Below are positions 23,233 to 34,878 of a DNA stretch of 64,000 nt, one piece after another. Under the pieces are notes generated by a model, which did not search any database, was not told where the DNA came from, and saw nothing but the letters and a program-made list of their open reading frames with translations. This stretch comes from Aquatica leii. Taxonomy: Eukaryota > Arthropoda > Insecta > Coleoptera > Lampyridae. Within the stretch, counting starts at the first letter, position 1. Every line of letters starts with the position of its first letter. Location of the stretch: NCBI GenBank assembly GCA_035610365.1, contig CM069432.1, positions 108,395,529 to 108,459,528 on the forward strand, written 5' to 3'. Made by a program: the position numbers and the translations under genes.

Positions 23233-23238
23233 GTGAGT

Positions 23239-25694
23239 GAATTTTAATACATTTTTTTTATTTATATCGGAAATTTAAATATGTTGTGGTGACCAGACCG
23301 TTGGGATTTATTTAAAGTAACGATTTTTTAAAATTCGTTTTAATATTCAAACATTTTTATTTATTGACATAATATCGGAATAGCCACGCCTTTTTAATAT
23401 TTTTATTACTGGAATTTACGCAAAGTCGCAGGTGATTTTCCATTACTAATTATAACGATTTAATAAGTACTTCTTGTATAATAGGTAATTTAATTTAACA
23501 TATTTTATGCAAACGTAACTTTAAAAAAGTGTTTACTTGAAGTAAAACAGTCATTTTTCAATGAGTGCAATTAAACTGCAATAAATAAATTGCAGCAAGT
23601 GCGTTTTTGTTTATATAGACGATTAGATAAGATAGCTTTTATCAAAGTTTAAACATCGAAAGTGAAAAACAAAAACAAAAACTGGTAATAGAAGTTCTAC
23701 GAGTTGTATTAGATTTTCTTAATTGCTTAAAGTTGTTTGATGACTAAGTTTCTGACTGTTTGCAGGGAGGGTCATATTACTCACTGCAAATGGACCTTTC
23801 TTAAATAAATATTTATTTATGTTACATTTAAGTGTCACATACTGATATTGCAATACATGTAATTAGCTAACTATGTAAGCTTGTAAAATTATATGTCTTT
23901 AAGAAAAACAAACTTTTAGTTTTAGTGGGAAATCATTTCGAAGTTATAAATATAAAACAGAATATTTTAAATAAAATAATATAAAAGTTTGATATTTGCC
24001 AGAGTTAGGCAGCCCAACATACATCCACGTCTGCCATAGCCAGTTTAAACATCTTTAATGTTTTGACTTAGAAAAGAGCAAAATAAAATTTGATGTTGAA
24101 CAAAGTATAGAATGTTTAAATTTTTTTACTGATAATTTTCTTAATTTCGATTGAATGGGAGAACTATTAATAATACAGTGAAATAAACGAAAAAGACTAA
24201 TCAAATTATTCATTATGTTTAAACGTCACAAATTCTCTCTCTACGCTGGCGATCTGCAAATTAATATGAATTTGTATACAGTGGGGGATTTTCAAAAATA
24301 TGTTGATTACATTTTATTTGACTTACTAGTAATCTTTCATAATTAACATTTTATTTTACACTGAACGTTGTCTTTGAAAAGTATGGAATATAGTAGACCA
24401 AGTAGTAGACAGACTGAAATGTTTTATTATTGTAAATTTATTCCATTTTAACGTAACGTTTTTTATTAAAATAGGTATATTTTCATTAATTTGTTTGTTT
24501 TTAAGTTTTAATGCATTCTTCGTCATCTCTGTTAGATTTAAATCTGAAAAATTTCCAGGTTATGGTAGAAATGTACAGCTGCGTTTTTTATCATCTTTAT
24601 ATTATTATATTATGGACTTATAATAGCGAAACGAAACGATTTCGATCGTTAATACTTGTTAAGCCGGCCGATTTTTTAAAATTGTCGACAGATGGCGGAC
24701 CTAGTAAATTGTAGACATACCGCTATTTCTCAAATACAGCTAAATTAGTTTTTATACGGCAACTTTTTATATGGATATTAATAAAAAAAACTATAGTCTA
24801 GGTCAAGGAATGTTTAAAATTTCCTGTATTGTTCTCTTTCTAGGTTTTATTTAATATTAAACCTAATCAATTTTTAAATTTTTTTAGTCTTTATTTTAAA
24901 ATGTAAACATTCTAAGACCAACGGCGCATTAAGCCAATGTTAAATCTAAAATTTTACTTTACATCTCTTTAAAATAACTTCAGGAATGTGAAATTTAACA
25001 TTTTCTAACCTAAAATTTGGTTTAATGAGTTTTTGCTATTTTATGGTAACAATATATAGTTGAGCTTTATGTGACCAGATGGTGATAGTGTTTTTTCTGA
25101 ATAGCGTACAGTTCATTACAATTCCTCTCTACTAGAGGGCAAGTTTGCGTTACAGTTTTCTACTGTTAATAATAAATCTTGACTAAAATATATTCATTCT
25201 TGTAGTATGTATTTCGTGACGTTGAATGTCACATGATACCGTATAGTAGTCAAACAGATGTTTGGCGTGGGATGCACCACGATTTACAGAAACTTGATAT
25301 TTTGCTGATAAAAGAATCAAATTTCTTAATACTATAAGTGTGATAAAAAATACATCTTTAGTAATTTTTATTTTATGATTTATTTATACAATACTTCTTT
25401 AAATACATTATCAGTTGTCGATCAATCGATCATATACAAAATACTGATCGCGAGGATAGATCACTTATAAAATAACTACCGTAACGAATTTTACCTGAAA
25501 TGTTTTTTTAGGTATGCAGGTAATTGTTTAAAAAAATCGTAAAATTGTGTCTAAGTAAGATATTGTTATAAAGCAATAAGCATAAAAGAATTTAAAACTA
25601 CTACTGATTTTGTAATAAAAAAATATTCACATTTAAGTTTTAAGTTAACGGATCACTTGAAACAAAAACTTGTGTGATTAATGATTGTCTACAC
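23239..25694. other. AT-rich stretch, possible intron
   Basis: No coding exon recognised. If the exon at 23203 is real, this would be part of its first intron. Confidence 0.4.
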
Positions 25695-25701
25695 ACTATA
25701 C

Positions 25702-25889
25702 CAGCGGTGCCCAACCTACGGCCCGCAGGCAGATCCAACCCGCGAAGAAGCTCAATCCGGCCCGCGAGCTCCTTTCAAAGGTGTTAAAAGGTGTTACTAA
25801 GATATGCAATTATAAAAAATCCGGCCCGCGAAATCGTATGTCATGATGAATCCGGCCCACGGACAAAAAAAGGTTGGGCAACATTGCTG
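25702..25889. mobile_element. hAT-type MITE, 188 bp
   Basis: Starts CAGCGGTGCCCAACCTACGG and ends AGGTTGGGCAACATTGCTG, imperfect terminal inverted repeats of about 17 bp with CAG...CTG ends. It is flanked by ACTATAC at 25695-25701 and 25890-25896, a 7-bp match to the usual 8-bp hAT duplication. The interior is rich in repeated CCGGCCCGCGA motifs, unlike the AT-rich host DNA. Confidence 0.8.
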
Positions 25890-25896
25890 ACTATAC

Positions 25897-27220
25897 AGTA
25901 TCGTTTTTCGCATTTCAAAATTTTTTTTTTAATTACATTAAACGAACTTATTCAAACTTAAAAAAAATCCATTGTTTCAGTGATAGAGCAGCCAGTCAAA
26001 AAAAAATTAGAAAAAATTATAAATATTATTATGTAGACGACTATGGAATAGAGACAGTGTCATTTGTTTGCTACTTCTCACGGCAAAACCCATGTGATAA
26101 GAAAGCTTAGAACAAACTGCAGATCATCATAATGATCATATATTAATATTGTAAAGCCAATAGATCATGTCTTCTAATAAAAAATAACACACACTAAGAG
26201 TGAAAATAGCAGCACTGCAAATGTAAACATCTGTGAGTTTCATATTTTTATCTAACATTAGACACGCTCATATTCTAGCCTGAAAATGGCAATTCTTAGT
26301 ATTTCAAGCAGATATTTTTTTCCACAAATAATGGACTGTTTTGATCAGTTGTTGGGTTTATATCCTCTAGGATATGTACACTTATTTTTTTACACAAATA
26401 TTGCACAACTAAATTTTTATGGTAAAAACTTTTACTTTATTTATCAATTAAGTTAAACAGATTATTTATTGCAACTGATCCACGTTCTTGAGTACCTATT
26501 CTCTTTTTTTTTAATTTTTTCTATGTAAAAGATCGATGCATTTTTACCACTTCCAATTCAAGCTTTTACGATTTCAGGGACAAATTTGTTTGGAACTGTT
26601 TTACTTGTTCATATCAATACTACGGATTTACAACACGTGTTATATTACTAGCGATTTACTCCAATTTACAAAGAATCCATTCATTTTGTATAACAGAAAA
26701 TAAATCCAAGAAAAATTTATTATCGTCTTTTATAGTTTTGATAATCAGCATATATCATATTACTAGATTGATAGTATTAGTCAAGTGTTAGTAACCTGAG
26801 GTGATGCCATCTACCGAATACTAGCACAAAGGTGTGTAATAAAAGTAGCAAAAAGTTATCTGCTTGTTTATAGCCATCTAGTGTTTTGATTTTTGTTAGC
26901 GTATTAAAAATTATATTAAAGCGATAGCAGCGCCACTGTATATTTATAACAGAAACACACTATATAAACGGCCCTCTTAAACAAGAAAAAGCTTGTTCAC
27001 AAACATTTAAAAATTTATTGAATTAAATGAACATAGAAACTTACCTTTTTCTAGTTTTCTACTAAATAATGTTTATATCATAGGTTTATATTAGATTTTG
27101 TGATGGCGCCTAAACTTTAATCATACAGTCGCCTTCTTAGAGTAGGTTCAGTACCAGAATACCGTTTATTTTGATATTCTTTTTAATCTGTGGCACATTT
27201 GCAATTTTTAAACTACATGT
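25897..27220. other. AT-rich stretch
   Basis: No gene supported. The 78-codon frame overlapping the left edge begins inside the MITE and is not protein-like. Confidence 0.5.
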
Positions 27221-27221
27221 A

Positions 27222-27480
27222 CAGGGTGAGCAAAAATTATTGTAGCTAAGTTGAATTTTGTGCTATTTAAAAATTTTGTTTAGTTAGTAAAATCTCTTAA
27301 TAATAATTTAATAGTCATTAGTGTCAAACTAAATATTTCTCAAAAGGTACAACATAACATTTAATGATTTGTTTATTTACTCTTAAATACACTGCTACCA
27401 ACTTAAGATAACAAAATGTATAAATTTTGTAGCGGAGATTTAACTTGACCTCAATTATTTTGGCTCATCTAGTATATATG
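27222..27480 (+). repeat. Dispersed repeat with mariner-like end
   Basis: Begins TACAGGGTGAGCAAAAATT, a mariner-type terminus without a visible partner. The segment around ATTTACTCTTAAATACACTG (27377) matches 40985-41030 in the loop of the giant palindrome. Confidence 0.45.
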
Positions 27481-27998
27481 AAGACGCGAATTCGATAGGT
27501 TTTCATGTGTAGGGTAGCAACTTGCATCTGGTTAACTAAAATGCATTATTTGTAATAACAATACATACATACAACGTTGTAAAAAGGAACAATGTCTAGT
27601 GTTAAGCATTTAAAACATTTCTTGCTAAGTCACCGCTTGATTACGAAAATAAGGTCCACTTGTAACGTGCACAAAATTATATGTAGAAGTAAAATTTTCA
27701 TGTTATTTTGAAATTTACAAAACATTTCTTTAAGTTTTTGAAAAATCATTGTTCATATGAGGTACTTTTGTTGTTTGAGTAAGTCTGATTCTGGTTTTTG
27801 TGACGTTCTAATGGGAAGAAGATTTTTCACCATATTTTGTATTTGAGTAACAGGATGAATTCATCAAAATGTAGTATTTTAGTAAGGGAATATATGTTGT
27901 TTTAATTTTATATTGGCATTTTCAACAAGAACTTATACAGTTACATTATAATTAAATATGTAGTGTCAATAATTTAAAAAACAGTGGATTGGTAGACA

Positions 27999-28138
27999 CA
28001 GCGGCGGTAACTTTCTGGGTGCTCCCCACAAAATTATCGCTTACCTTATAAACGTATTTTCTTTAAACAATAAAATAGAGATATTAATTTTTGTTCAAAA
28101 ATGCAGCACCTCAAAGTTTTTGAAAGTTGCCGCCGCTG
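27999..28138. mobile_element. hAT-type MITE, 140 bp, perfect 8-bp duplication
   Basis: Starts CAGCGGCGGTAACTTTC and ends GAAAGTTGCCGCCGCTG (one mismatch). It is flanked by GGTAGACA at 27991-27998 and 28139-28146, an exact 8-bp target duplication as expected for hAT transposition. There is no coding sequence. Confidence 0.92.
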
Positions 28139-28265
28139 GGTAGACATGTCTCCGGATTGTTTTAAATTTTTTTATTAGTTTACAAATAAGTTTAATTGAA
28201 TTTAATGTTAGTAACAATTAGCACAAAACGAACACAATTAGACGAGCGAAAAACTATGTAAAAAA

Positions 28266-28312
28266 AACTGGTGTGGTCATCACACGACTTTCCTTTAAGG
28301 AATTTCTACATA
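28266..28312 (-). repeat. Inverted copy of the GGAAAGTCGTGTGG motif
   Basis: AACTGGTGTGGTCATCACAC then GACTTTCCTTTAAGGAA. It is related to 4080-4110 and 11255-11285 and probably the edge of one TE family. Confidence 0.55.
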
Positions 28313-28444
28313 TTTTTTATTTTCAAATTGAAGAAAAACATCCAAGTCAAAAGAATATAGACAATTCAGAAACCTTAGGTTTATAATATTATTTGCTTAA
28401 AAGAAATAATAGTAAATGTACTACGTATTACACATTAGTATATA

Positions 28445-29299
28445 CAGGGTGTAACTGATAATACGCATAATCTCTTAATAGGCGGTAGCTACGATGATTT
28501 CGAACATATTTTCTTTATGAAAATTTTTCGTGAAATTTTCATCAAAATAATAAGCAAGCAAGTATTAAGTACGGACCTGTTTTGTTTTATGATTAATAAA
28601 ATGGAACATGCTTTAAAAAAATGCAAGCTTAGAAAATTGTGACTACTGGAACAAAGTTCAGTGTCAAGGCTATTTGTACTAACAAGTTCTTATCGTTTGA
28701 CGTTGCAAAAAACATTACGTATCAAATTAAAATCATAATCTGCAAGTATTTTTAACACAAAATAGTTGACTAAAAAACTAAGTACTACATAACTACAAAA
28801 ATACCTATCCGTAAATAGAAAAAAATAAAATCAATTACTGATCTCTAAAACAAACTCTGAATTTAAAATCGCGGGAACTTATTTACCACTCTACATTCAA
28901 GAAAACTAACGTCTAATTAAAAATTACACAAAAAATAAATAAACGAGGATATGATGACTTTACAGACAAATAAAGACAGAATAGACAAGAAATTAATTGT
29001 AAATAATACTTACTACATAAACTTATTTTGTGTGAGTGCAATAAAACCTGTACCGTTAGCAAAACAATCATTATCACTTCGAGATACGGTTGCTACGCGT
29101 TGTTTACTATTAAAGTATCTTGACCTGTGTCACACGCTACTTGTATTCGGGTTCAACCAGAGGCGTATTTAAAAATTGACATTGGATTTTCCCAAAAACT
29201 ATCAGGAAGAGACTATATGTTTATAATAGAAATATGCTCCAAATCATTACAGCTACTACCCCACATTAAGAGATTATGCGTTATATCAGTTACGCCCTG
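28445..29299. mobile_element. Mariner-like non-autonomous element, 855 bp
   Basis: Left end CAGGGTGTAACTGATAATAC then GCATAATCTCTTAAT. The right end is its inverse (CAGGGCGTAACTGATATAAC...), about 35 bp of imperfect TIR. Both ends are flanked by TA (28443-28444, 29300-29301), the Tc1/mariner target. Internal frames (28951-29172, 29127-29327) show no transposase motif. Confidence 0.75.
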
Positions 29300-29483
29300 T
29301 ATATACACGGTTGTATTGGCTTCCTAGCATGCTATAATTTTTTTGAAATGTTTGTCCTCGATTTCATTAAGATATAACCGAAGTATGGTAAATTGAGGTT
29401 ATGTTGTTATATCGACTAACTCCTATATTTGTGCGCCTCGATATTTACCTATTCGTAAATCAATTTTTTTTTCTAAAAAAAAT

Positions 29484-29592
29484 CGTCGCAGGCAAGATTC
29501 GAACCTAGATTATATTTGTGAATTCATTTTAAATTATAAATCAAATATCTAATAAACTGTTAATAATTTTTTTAAAATAATTAAAAAAGATT
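29484..29592 (-). repeat. tRNA-like/SINE-like fragment
   Basis: The minus strand reads TAGGTTCGAATCTTGCCTGC then GACGATTTTTTTT. The segment is related to 3800-3910 but in opposite orientation, and it contains a box-B sequence. It abuts a Harbinger-type terminus, as the other copy does. Confidence 0.5.
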
Positions 29593-29716
29593 AATAGCCG
29601 GTTGCACAAAAGTCTGGTTAATTGGCAATTTACTAATCGTCGATTAAAGATGATGGTTGATTAACATTCAATTGCGTTGCATAAAACAATTTAACCTATG
29701 AATAACGGTCCATTAA

Positions 29717-30145
29717 CGACCTGGCAACATCGGAAAGCTACGCTTCCCTCTGGACGAGTAATCTGTATACTTTTGCAATGTGTTTGTTTGTCTCAAACAT
29801 GTAGAAAAGGAAGTACATCTGTTTATTGTTATGGTACGCACTACTTGTCAATTTATGTTGACATACTTATAACCTCAAATTTTAGAATCGGTTCTAGCAG
29901 CATTATTTGAAGTACGTAGATAGTAAAATGAATTAAATCAAACTTTAAACATGAAATATAAATACAATGTATATTTAGCTTGAAGTAGGAATATGTAAAA
30001 GTAAACAAATACAATTTTCGTTTGACAAGTAGTGCGTACCGTTTGTTGACAAATACTGTTTCTATCTCTTACAATGTTGTGTACACTTTGTAGCCTGTGA
30101 TTACTCGTCCAGAGGGAAGCATAGCTTTCCGTTGTTGCCAGGTCG
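29717..30145. repeat. Fold-back with 125-135 bp arms
   Basis: CGACCTGGCAACATCGGAAA (29717) to GGTACGCACTACTTGTCAA (29851) is imperfectly repeated in inverse order at 30021-30145, around a 169-bp centre. It is probably a MITE or internal hairpin of the Harbinger element. Confidence 0.75.
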
Positions 30146-30658
30146 ATGGTTAATCGACTATTAAATACTAGTCAACTTGACAACCGCGCGTTTTAATGTC
30201 AGTTTATGAAACAAAAATGACTACCAAAAAGGAGGTTATTTACAAATATTTACTGAAATCAAGAAAGAAACGTTAATAAATATTGTAGTAAAGTGAGTAT
30301 TACTATATTATTCACGTTTTCTTATAAATAGTTATATTATCATTATGGAAAATATTGCTTCTGTATAGATAGCTTTATTTTATATGTTTACCGATAAAAA
30401 ATTTCTAATTCTATAAAATTTCTTGCTTAATTTCTTTTATCCTTTACTTTAGATAATATAAAGGAGTAACTCGCTAAAGGATTTATAGTTGAAAAAAAAA
30501 ATGTTCGGTGTCAACAAACATCACCAACGAATGTAATGCATCGACTAAAACAGGCCTCCGAACAGCAAAATACTTGAAACTTTGTTTGTATATATGAAAC
30601 TGAAGATAAAACAGATTTGTGAAACAGGACATGTAAGCAAGGACTTAAAAGTTGTATT

Positions 30659-31021
30659 ATGTATGATGATAAATTTGTTTCTCGTGGAGTTTTTAACCTC
30701 TTAATAACTGCCGATCAGGAGGTTTTGCTGGCAAACATTGCATACCAAACTGAGCCACCTAGAAGTTGCTTTGAAGTACAGCTTACTATTTTGGTAAATT
30801 GGGAGATAATTACAATGAAGTCTAATATTAATTTAAAAATGGGCAAATTAGAATCATTTCATGTGGCTGAACCTCAACCTGGATTATCTCGTATTCTTGT
30901 CTTTCGCACACTTCTATATACTGCAGAACCTGTGGCAACTTCTCCCGAGTTATTTATCAGAAAAATTTCAAAAGCAAAAAATTATAAACTGTCAATTACT
31001 GAAAGAAGTAATATAATTTAA
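30659..31021 (+). CDS. Unrecognised 120-codon frame inside Harbinger element
   Basis: Open frame beginning MYDDKFVSRGVFNLLITADQ. It is hydrophobic in its first half and basic at its end (RKISKAKNYKLSITERSN). Harbinger elements usually encode a second, Myb/SANT-like protein. The position between the left end and the transposase, and the upstream phrase MTTKKEVIYKYLLKSRKKR at about 30217, would fit a decayed second gene. However, no SANT motif is visible. It may be spurious. Confidence 0.25.
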   Translation: MYDDKFVSRGVFNLLITADQEVLLANIAYQTEPPRSCFEVQLTILVNWEIITMKSNINLKMGKLESFHVAEPQPGLSRILVFRTLLYTAEPVATSPELFIRKISKAKNYKLSITERSNII

Positions 31022-31091
31022 TCAAGTTTAAGAAAATATAAAGCACAGTATTAGTTTTATAAATAAAAAATTACAATAGATTATGTTATTT

Positions 31092-31804
31092 TTATACATT
31101 TTGCATATTTGGAACTGTTGCAATTAATGTTGTGCTAATTAAGAGTCGACAACCATATTGCAAGCAAGGAAATCCTCTCTGCAAAACTCCAAAGAACCTT
31201 TCTATGGTATTACTTGTCATAATATGTGTTCTGCTGGATGTAAGCAGATGAGGATTACATGGATATCCACTATCACCTAATAGGTAACCGTTCTTCCGAT
31301 GCGCAATTCAACCGCAAGAAGAGATTTATTGATAAGAATACTGTTGTGTACTGATCCTGGCCAATAAACAATAAAATGCATGAATTTTAAGTCAGCATCG
31401 CTTGAACATTAATGCTAAAATATCATTTTTTGTTTTGATACGATTAAGCATTTAGACAATTGGGTGATTGTATATGCACATGTGTGCAATCGACAGCTCC
31501 CACAACACCTAAAAAACCAGAAATGCGAAAAAACCATTGTTTTATTTCCATTAACTGTTCAGTAGCTCTAGGCATCTTTATATATTGATGGGAGAGCGTG
31601 ACAATTTCATTTGGGATATGCTGGATAGAGCATTAATATTTGTACTCTTGCATCAAAGGATTTGTTTCGATAGCTTGTTGGTTCGATTCTATCTTTAATT
31701 GCATGTACTAAGTTTATAATAGTGGCCTTATTTAAACGAAACGTCTTCTTGAAATCAATGTCGTTTAACAATTCAAAAACCTTATGCTGCGAAGCTGTCT
31801 TCAA
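31092..31804 (-). pseudogene. HARBI1-like PIF/Harbinger transposase pseudogene
   Basis: Read from 31804: FKKTFRLNKATIINLVHAI, a deletion, then LSHQYIKMPRATEQLMEIKQ and GVVGAVDCTHVHIQSP with the first catalytic Asp. Next, FIVYWPGSVHNS has Asn where the family has the second Asp (WPGSxHDS). NGYLLGDSGYPCNPHLLT follows, then NTIERFFGVLQRGFPCL, which holds the catalytic Glu region. The pieces lie in different frames with several stops and a deletion after residue about 57. A Harbinger DDE transposase normally cuts and inserts at a 3-bp TWA/TAA site; this copy is dead. Confidence 0.85.
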
Positions 31805-32425
31805 AGCTACTCGATGAAGAAGACGACAAGTGGAACAACATAATTATTTTTGTTTAATAATTATTTTTTAAATAAATTTGTATTAAACGAAACTTGAATT
31901 AAACGTAGCTATAATTTTTTAGTTGGTTTTGACTGTAAACATGAACTTTTTATTATTGAAAAACTTTAATTGTAGGTTAATCAGCCAAATATCGCCAATT
32001 AGATAATCTTTTGTTAACAAGAGTTTAATCGGAGATTATAGTTTTGTGCAATGCAAAATATAGTTAATTGACGGTTAACCGCTGATTAACCTCGCCTTCA
32101 ATTAAATATTTAATTGGCCGTTAATGGACCGTTAAACTACTGCATTATGCTTTACTTTTGACGCTGGTGACATAAATTACTAGTTCTTGTTATTTTAGTT
32201 TTACGTCTAATATTTTAACTTAATACTATTGTTTTGAATACAGACGCAAGTTATCAGCGCAGAGTATGAATGCACAAAGTAAGCGATAGCAATAATGACC
32301 TACAGTCTGCTTTCTATTCTCCCACTATCTAATTCTTGCCAGCTGTCTTTGATTTTGACCTATTTCTGGCCAGATCAAGCTTGCATGTTTTACTAAATAA
32401 TATTTTTATTTGTGGCTAATCTCTT

Positions 32426-32723
32426 TATGTCAAAATATTGTTATTATCCGTCTTACAAACATTCGCCGGTACATTTTTTCTGACATATCTTTGCTTTTAT
32501 CGTTGTATTTATTGTTAATAGGTCTTTAGGTATTATTATAAGTCAATTCAATTTTGTTTAATAAATATATATCTGATTATTTTTAATTTTTATTGATGTT
32601 AGTGCCTTTTAAATACACTAACGTTTTTGGAATTCAGATAGACTTGTCAAATTTTTGACTTTTAGTTTATTAATTCCGATTTTCGACTTAAGGTCACAGT
32701 TCACGACATAATGAAACGCCTCT
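32426..32723 (+). repeat. Dispersed direct repeat, copy 2
   Basis: Same orientation and order as 2856-3148, including TTTTTGGAATTCAGATAGA and GGTCACAGTTCACGACATAA, with small indels. Confidence 0.7.
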
Positions 32724-33451
32724 ACTGTTTATAACAAAAAGTAGTTCATCGAATGCCGACTATCGTATGAATATTATTCTTATTATTTTAGCAGTTTGAT
32801 TCTTATTAGTAGCACTGATGTGGTAGTAAATAATAATTTGATATGTTTTGTGCTGCTGCTGAAATTAATTAAACCATGTCAATTTATATTTTACCTTCTT
32901 CTATTTCTTACTGGCATGTCTGTTATTTGATTTCCTGATGCGACACGAGTCAACAACGGCGTTATTAAATAATAATTAATAGTATGTACGCAATAGTGCA
33001 TCTCATCATTTTGATTATTTTTAGATCAATCTCCGTAGCAAATTTTCCGCAGTTATAATTTATGTAGAGAGTACACATTGATTAAAATTGAATGTTTATT
33101 TCAAAATTAAATTGATCATAATATTAAACTTTCAATGTTTTTCCAAATCTTTGAGTTGAAGATACAGACATTTTAAAAATAATGGAATTTGCTGAGAAAC
33201 TAAAAATATTTCATTCTAGTTTTTTAACGATAATGTTCGTACTTGAAATATTAAATTCACTGTGTTTTTCTCTTATTAGAACTCAATATTATTACACAAT
33301 AGTGAAGCAGCGTTGTTGCTTCAGACACTTTCTGTTTTAAAATTCGTTCAACTGATCTTATACCAATGGGTTAAATTAAGTTTAAAAGTTGATCTATGTA
33401 TGCAGATAGTAAAGAAGTTATTCTATGATCTTTAACCCTCCGATTGTTAGA
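32724..33451. other. AT-rich stretch left of the palindrome
   Basis: No gene supported. The empty insertion site can be read across 33441-33457 and 47374-47390. Confidence 0.5.
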
Positions 33452-33457
33452 AACGTG
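33452..33457. repeat. Target duplication AACGTG, left
   Basis: Exact 6-bp match to 47374-47379, each directly outside the first base of a terminal inverted repeat. Confidence 0.85.
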
Positions 33458-33550
33458 AGTAGAAACCTGGCAGCCTCCCCTCCACTTTTGACGTCATTAC
33501 TGACCTCGCCGTAAACGTACGTGAAGGGTTTTTTTGGGAAAGTTTGTTTT

Positions 33551-33680
33551 GTCTTTCACATTTTTTCTCTCTCACACATTTTTTTTCTCTCACACAATTT
33601 TTTCTCTCTCGCACATATTTTTTCTCTCTCACACATTTTTTTCTCTCTTACAGCGAATTTTTTTCTCTCTCTTACATTGT
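33551..33680 (+). repeat. CT-rich tandem array, left arm
   Basis: About six units of roughly 20 bp of the form TTTTTTCTCTCTCACACA with variation. It accounts for the 91-codon open frame 33521-33796, whose repetitive FFSLSHIFSLSH product is not a credible protein. Confidence 0.9.
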
Positions 33681-33802
33681 TACATCATCGCATAATTGGT
33701 AATTTTGATTGCGTCGTGCGTCATCGCGTAACTGGTAATTTTTTATGCGTCATAAAGTCTCATGATTCAAGCGAGAAAGAAAATATTTTTATTTAAAAAA
33801 AG

Positions 33803-33872
33803 CTTGGGTGTACCTGGATTTGAACCCGGGTTTCTTGATTACAAAGCGGCGAACTTAACCGCTGACCTACGA
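33803..33872 (-). other. tRNA-like segment, left arm
   Basis: The minus strand has a box-A-like TAGGTCAGCGGTTAAG and a perfect box-B/T-arm GGGTTCAAATCC about 35 bp downstream, ending GGTACACCC. The anticodon arm does not pair, so it is a degenerate tRNA or a tRNA-derived promoter, not a working tRNA gene. Confidence 0.6.
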
Positions 33873-34878
33873 AAATAAGTTAATTGTAAACGCTCAATTG
33901 GTGTATACAATTGGTTTTTAATTACTGAACAAAAGACTTGTAAAATTTATTGTACTTTATTTTTAAATTAAATTAACATTCATGGCATAATTATATCATT
34001 TTTCTACAGCATCTATGTCATTACGGTTTATCAGGATCTTGATAACTCACGGCAACTATACACACGGCATCTAATTATATCATTTCTACAGCATCCGTCG
34101 TGTCGTGGTTGATCTGGACTTTTCTAGTGGTCGATACTTTCATATTCTTTCTCTCTTACTCTTAATACTCTGTAAAGATCGCTTATTAAAAAAAAATCTA
34201 AAAAGTTAATGTTGATTATAAGAAAAATAGCACAAAAACAGCTGCATGCAAATTAGCAAAAAAATTAAATTTAAGAAAATAACTACCAATTTCTTAAGAA
34301 AAATTAATGTTACTTGAATATATCAACTGCTTCTTTTAAACGAGGTGTTGGTTTAATCAACAACATTAGAAATTAATTTAAAAAAAAGAAATGGTCTAAA
34401 CTAAATTAATAGTTAACAAACTTAAAAATCGCTGAAATTTAAAAAATTTTTAAACTAACTTTTAATCAGGTAAATACTAAAATCAACTTTTTTAATTTAA
34501 AATAATCTTTTGTAGAGCATAAAATTGCATGTGTTTAAGCGTATAGGATTAATTTGCAAAATAAATAAACCACTTACCATTGTAATACACAGAAATACTT
34601 TAATTTAAAACGTTCTTACTAGTACGCAGCTAAAACTAAACAAAGTGTGATCACTAACAATAAAGAAAGTGTCATTGCCAAAAATATATTTTACAATTAT
34701 TACTTATTAATTAAAGTTTTATGATACACACCTGCCGATTCATTCAGGTCGCTGATTGTTTCAACAAATAACTTTTCCAATGACATGTAATTAGTGTAAA
34801 TTCCATAAGGTAGTAGTTAATTCAAAAATTTTCTTTTTGGAAGCCAAAGACATTATTATTATTATAATATATAATATT

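Larger units (their letters stand above)
29595..32160. mobile_element. PIF/Harbinger element, decayed, with nested fold-back
   Basis: The left end starts near TAGCCGGTTGCACAAAAGTC. Near 31975-32055 an imperfect inverted match (CGCCAATTAGATAATC...TTTTGTGCAATGC) suggests the right terminal region. Additional mirrored motifs (ACGGTCCATTAACG near 29705 and CGTTAATGGACCGTTAA near 32123) extend it. The interior holds a HARBI1-like transposase pseudogene on the minus strand and an unassigned plus-strand frame. Exact ends and target duplication are uncertain. Confidence 0.6.

Noticed and set aside
29698..29910. 70-codon frame with Cys residues
   Set aside because: Falls in the fold-back arm of the Harbinger region.
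33521..33796. 91-codon open frame, identical in both arms (also 47310-47035)
   Set aside because: Its first two thirds are the CT-rich tandem array read through; identity between arms follows from the palindrome, not from selection on a protein.
33803..33872. Functional tRNA gene
   Set aside because: The anticodon and acceptor stems do not pair; only A and B boxes are credible.
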